In this document: piece by piece, positions 5,854 to 8,120 of the stretch
Layout: every line of letters starts with the position of its first letter
Numbering within the stretch: position 1 is the stretch's first letter
Origin: Firmicutes bacterium UBA4981
GTDB taxonomy: Bacteria > Bacillota > SHA-98 > UBA4971
NCBI GenBank assembly: GCA_002398515.1
Contig: DGZL01000117.1
Location: 1 to 8,120, forward strand
DNA: 8,120 bases
Reading direction: 5' to 3'
Notes under the pieces: generated by a model
Seen by the model: only the letters and a program-made list of their open reading frames with translations
The model's database searches: none
Told to the model about the DNA's origin: nothing
Program-made: the position numbers and the translations under genes

Positions 5854-5894
5854 GATGAACCTCCTTATTAAGGTGACTTTCTCATAATTGGGCG

Positions 5895-5940
5895 CTATAT
5901 GTAATAAGACTATACTAACTACACATATAGTACATATATG
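5895..5940. promoter_or_regulatory. Candidate PadR operator: inverted TATATGT/ACATATA sites
   Basis: CTATATGT (5895-5902) and ACATATAG (5923-5930) are perfect 8-bp inverted arms 20 nt apart, followed directly by TACATATATG (5931-5940). The ATGT/ACAT cores match what is known of PadR-type operators. The right arm overlaps the proposed -10 of the PadR promoter, so binding would block transcription. The spacing is wider than the classic 8-nt form, so more than one dimer may bind. Confidence 0.55.
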
Positions 5941-5955
5941 CAGAAACAAAGTCAA
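5927..5955 (-). promoter_or_regulatory. Sigma-A-type promoter of the PadR operon
   Basis: On the minus strand, TTGACT (5955-5950; five of six consensus bases) is separated by exactly 17 nt from TACTAT (5932-5927; four of six). The start point would be near 5920, giving an untranslated leader of about 65 nt before the PadR ATG at 5853. The -10 lies within the inverted TATATGT/ACATATA sites. Confidence 0.55.
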
Positions 5956-6019
5956 TATGCTATCAGCAAAGCCTTTGGGAAAAGGTGATTCAAACCGAAG
6001 AAGTAAGAGGTCAGAACTT

Positions 6020-6048
6020 TTGCAATATCATGTCTTGTAATGTATGCT
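6020..6048 (+). promoter_or_regulatory. Weak candidate promoter for the pilin operon
   Basis: TTGCAA (6020-6025) and TATGCT (6043-6048) are 17 nt apart and each match four of six sigma-A consensus bases. A start point near 6055 would leave about 95 nt of leader before the ATG at 6152. No stronger pair was found between 5960 and 6150. Confidence 0.25.
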
Positions 6049-6151
6049 CTTGCAGGAAAGGCTTGAGACATGTAGAAAGGTACCTGGAAATCAGGAAGAA
6101 TATTCATCTAATGTTTATCCTGACCCGGGTGGTTCCCAAGGGGGGCTCAAG

Positions 6152-7810
6152 ATGGCCGATGGCAGATACCCGGAGAAGGGGATGGCTCTTCTCTCTGTTC
6201 TTCTTATCGTTTGTCTCATAACCATGGCGATTGTAGCTTCAGCAGCATTGGTTACTCGCGCCACTCAGACCGCTGCATGGTCCACAGAAAGGACGAGAGG
6301 TTTGTATGCAGCTGAGGCAGGCCTTAATCATTGGCTTTATCAAATGACTCTAACCTCCCAAGGTGACGGAGATGTTTCAGAAGTATTAGCCCTTACGGTA
6401 ACAGGCGAGGCTAACGGAATACCATATGTGGCCAAGATAGCTGAAACAGACTCTGAGAACAGGACATATCGCTTAGTATGTGAAGCAAGTACAAGAGAAC
6501 GTCCGGTCAAGGTGTCTCTCGTGCTCGGACAAGTATCTGACGCCTGGAGACACGTGGTGTGTTCAACTGAGCAACACAAGAATGTCATAGAGGAACTCAC
6601 GAAGAAGGGATATGCTGTTAATAACGCCGACTCACAGTGGACACCGGAGACGGGAGAGTCATCGCCTAGTTGGATGAAAGACGGGAAATTAGTGCCTATC
6701 CCTATTTGGGAGGATGGAACAGAGGGATATAGGCCTAACCTTATTGCCGGAGGCGAGACGCATTGGGATCCGCCTGAGAGTGCAGCGGAATTGGATCTGG
6801 CAGGCATGACGGTGGAGCTCCCATCCACAGGGCCGGTGTACTATAGAAACAGCCGGATAGGTAAGTTGACAGGCAACCTAGACGGCAATCTATACTTGGA
6901 GAATTGCGAAATCGGCGAAATAGACGTCTCTATATCCGGCGATATCTTCGCCAAGACTATTCAGGGGGAGAGGGACAGCGGCACAGGAACCCGTATCGTC
7001 TGCGATGTCTCAGGTGACGTATGTCTTGAAGAATCCCAAATATCAAGCCTGTCATCGAAACCCGGCGGTTCGATCGGTGGTAATGTCATTTCGAAGAACC
7101 CCGACCCTGCCTTGGGTGTAGAGAGTATCTATGGAGACATACATGGTTCTGTATTGATAGAGTCAGGCCATATCACTGAGAGATTGGATGATTGGCTTTC
7201 TATCGGACACAGCGACGTTTCAACCAACATATACGGGTCTGTATATATTAAGGGAAGAATCCACGGCGATAGCTCTACGATTTTGAGAATTGCCGGGCCG
7301 GATGCTTCGTCGATAGGGACAACAATAATTCATGAGGGTGTCTTCACTCAAGACGCAAATCTCCTTGTTGACGGAGGAGTGGACATCCGCAGTAAAGAAC
7401 CATGGCCGGCTATTCTGTCGGATGGATGGATCATCCTTAATGGTTCCGAGAAGCGGATTGATGTTACAGGGCCGATTTATGCTCTCGCTAACAAGCAACT
7501 CAGTAATAGGCCCGGATGGTTTATCAATGAGGTTCTTACAGATCGCAGGCCTGAGCTTTGTGTTGATGAGAGCCACCAGCAAATAATCCATAACGCCGGG
7601 GTAATAGCATTCGGTGACGATCTCTATGGCAACGGCCCGCCTAGGGTTCAAATTGCCGGTAGCATCGTTAGCCCGGGTAAGTCTTTACTTGTGGGAAATG
7701 TCCATGTTGCGTACGATGATGGCATTGCTCAGAACCCTCCCCCTTGGTTTACCGGGGCGGATGGAGAATTGGCGTTATTTGCCGGAACTTGGTCTTATTG
7801 GAGAGAGTAG
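6152..7810 (+). CDS. PilX-type minor pilin/pseudopilin with large repeat-rich outer domain
   Basis: The 552-residue product has a type III prepilin-like leader (MADGRYPEKG) and a hydrophobic helix MALLSVLLIVCLITMAIVAS (residues 11-30). The PilX_N hallmark YAAEAGLNHWL follows at 52-62. There is serine instead of glutamate at +5 after the G10/M11 cleavage site, common in PilX-like proteins. After a linker, residues about 236-450 show recurrent short Gly-Asp/Asn-Val strands (GNLDGNLYLENCEIGEID, SGDIF, SGDVCLEE, GGNVIS, YGDIHGSVLIESG, YGSVYIKG). This suggests a parallel beta-helix or bactofilin-like fold exposed on the filament. It probably joins a type IV pilus or competence-like pseudopilus after processing by a prepilin peptidase. 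ATG at 6152 follows AAGGGGGG by 6 nt and sits ten residues before the processing Gly. The ATG at 6044 has no ribosome binding site and would give an overlong leader. The next prepilin starts 20 nt later. Confidence 0.85.
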   Translation: MADGRYPEKGMALLSVLLIVCLITMAIVASAALVTRATQTAAWSTERTRGLYAAEAGLNHWLYQMTLTSQGDGDVSEVLALTVTGEANGIPYVAKIAETDSENRTYRLVCEASTRERPVKVSLVLGQVSDAWRHVVCSTEQHKNVIEELTKKGYAVNNADSQWTPETGESSPSWMKDGKLVPIPIWEDGTEGYRPNLIAGGETHWDPPESAAELDLAGMTVELPSTGPVYYRNSRIGKLTGNLDGNLYLENCEIGEIDVSISGDIFAKTIQGERDSGTGTRIVCDVSGDVCLEESQISSLSSKPGGSIGGNVISKNPDPALGVESIYGDIHGSVLIESGHITERLDDWLSIGHSDVSTNIYGSVYIKGRIHGDSSTILRIAGPDASSIGTTIIHEGVFTQDANLLVDGGVDIRSKEPWPAILSDGWIILNGSEKRIDVTGPIYALANKQLSNRPGWFINEVLTDRRPELCVDESHQQIIHNAGVIAFGDDLYGNGPPRVQIAGSIVSPGKSLLVGNVHVAYDDGIAQNPPPWFTGADGELALFAGTWSYWRE

Positions 7811-7830
7811 AGAAAGGAAGCCAGGGAGAG

Positions 7831-8120
7831 ATGGTGCGAAAGAGGCTCCGCCTTAATCCAGACGCGGGTTTTAGCTATGTGGAAGTCCTTATTACCCTTG
7901 TCATTTTGGCGTTAGCCTTTCTTGTGTTGTTACCGGGTATCACGTCACTACTCGTTTCTGAAGCAGAGCAGGAAGCAAACCTCTCTACACTTGCTCTGGC
8001 AGGTAACGTCATTGAAGAAACCAAGAATCTTGACTCCGGTGGCCTCGAGTTGCTTGAAGGGAGCGATCCCCAGATTGCCAAGGTGGAAACAGAGGGCAAG
8101 GAGTATTGGATAGAACGTGC
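7831..8120 (+). CDS. Type IV prepilin-like protein with N-methylation signal (3' end outside window)
   Basis: The frame from ATG 7831 stays open to the window edge, with 96 codons visible. The N-terminus MVRKRLRLNPDAG is basic and ends at the prepilin-peptidase site G13. It is followed by FSYVEVLITLVILALAFLVL, with phenylalanine at +1 and glutamate (E18) at +5, the classical type IV pilin/pseudopilin signal. A helix rich in Glu, Leu and Ala (residues 44-67) follows, as in GspI/PilV/PilE-like minor pilins. The start has AGGGAG immediately upstream and AAAGGAAG 10 nt upstream; a GTG one codon later (7834) is an equally possible start. The 20-nt gap to the PilX-type gene shows that they share an operon, presumably continuing with more pilin genes. 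Major or minor pilin cannot be decided from this fragment. Confidence 0.88.
   Translation, partial: MVRKRLRLNPDAGFSYVEVLITLVILALAFLVLLPGITSLLVSEAEQEANLSTLALAGNVIEETKNLDSGGLELLEGSDPQIAKVETEGKEYWIER

Noticed and set aside
5854..5955. N-terminal extension of PadR from the TTG at 5955
   Set aside because: This TTG falls in the -35 element, and the extension runs through the promoter and operator. ATG 5853 has a strong AAGGAGG.
5950..6010. Cyclic-di-GMP riboswitch before the pilin operon
   Set aside because: AGCAAAGCC followed by GGGAAA loosely resembles part of the GEMM consensus, and pilin operons often carry one. The conserved GGGCAAACC and GACGCAAAGC segments and their closing stem are missing.
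6044..6151. Earlier ATG start (6044) for the PilX-type gene
   Set aside because: It has no Shine-Dalgarno and would place 46 mostly polar residues before the processing glycine. The ATG at 6152 has AAGGGGGG 6 nt upstream and gives a normal short leader.

Overview
The window looks like a chromosomal stretch of an anaerobic, Gram-positive-type bacterium (Bacillota; possibly Synergistota). I infer this from four things. Nearly every start has a strong purine-rich ribosome binding site. The tRNA remnant has its CCA end encoded. There is a DUF3798-type exported binding protein, a family I associate with anaerobic Firmicutes and Synergistetes. There is also a PadR regulator coupled to a membrane iron-sulfur protein. 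No ribosomal RNA or housekeeping marker is present, so the taxonomy is an inference.

Region 1 (1 to about 2045) looks like accessory DNA. It opens with the last 30 codons of a probable IS630-type transposase. Next comes a two-gene minus-strand cassette: a 62-residue very basic protein followed by a 66-residue XRE repressor-like protein. A divergent 336-residue protein of unknown function with a C-terminal zinc-ribbon-like motif follows, closed by a clear intrinsic terminator. At 2045-2098 lies the 3' half of a tRNA-Leu(UAG), from anticodon loop to CCA. The bases just upstream cannot form the 5' half. This is what an integrative element leaves at its far end after inserting into a tRNA anticodon loop, so I place a probable element boundary here. 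The integrase and the intact tRNA would lie to the left, outside the window.

Region 2 (about 2100 to 5960) is a minus-strand series. Read in transcription order it is a PadR regulator, a membrane polyferredoxin (stop and start 4 nt apart), an M24 Xaa-Pro-type peptidase (60 nt later), and, after a 239-nt gap, a DUF3798 exported binding protein ended by a hairpin terminator. The PadR promoter is overlaid by inverted TATGT/ACATA half-sites, suggesting autoregulation. The 239-nt gap holds a perfect 9-bp inverted repeat, a second hairpin with the same core, and a T-box-like core on the opposite strand.

Region 3 (about 5960 to 8120) runs on the plus strand and starts a type IV pilus or pseudopilus operon. 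It has a 552-residue PilX-type minor pilin with a large repeat-rich outer domain, then a classical prepilin that runs off the right edge. The PadR operon and the pilin operon diverge from one shared intergenic region.
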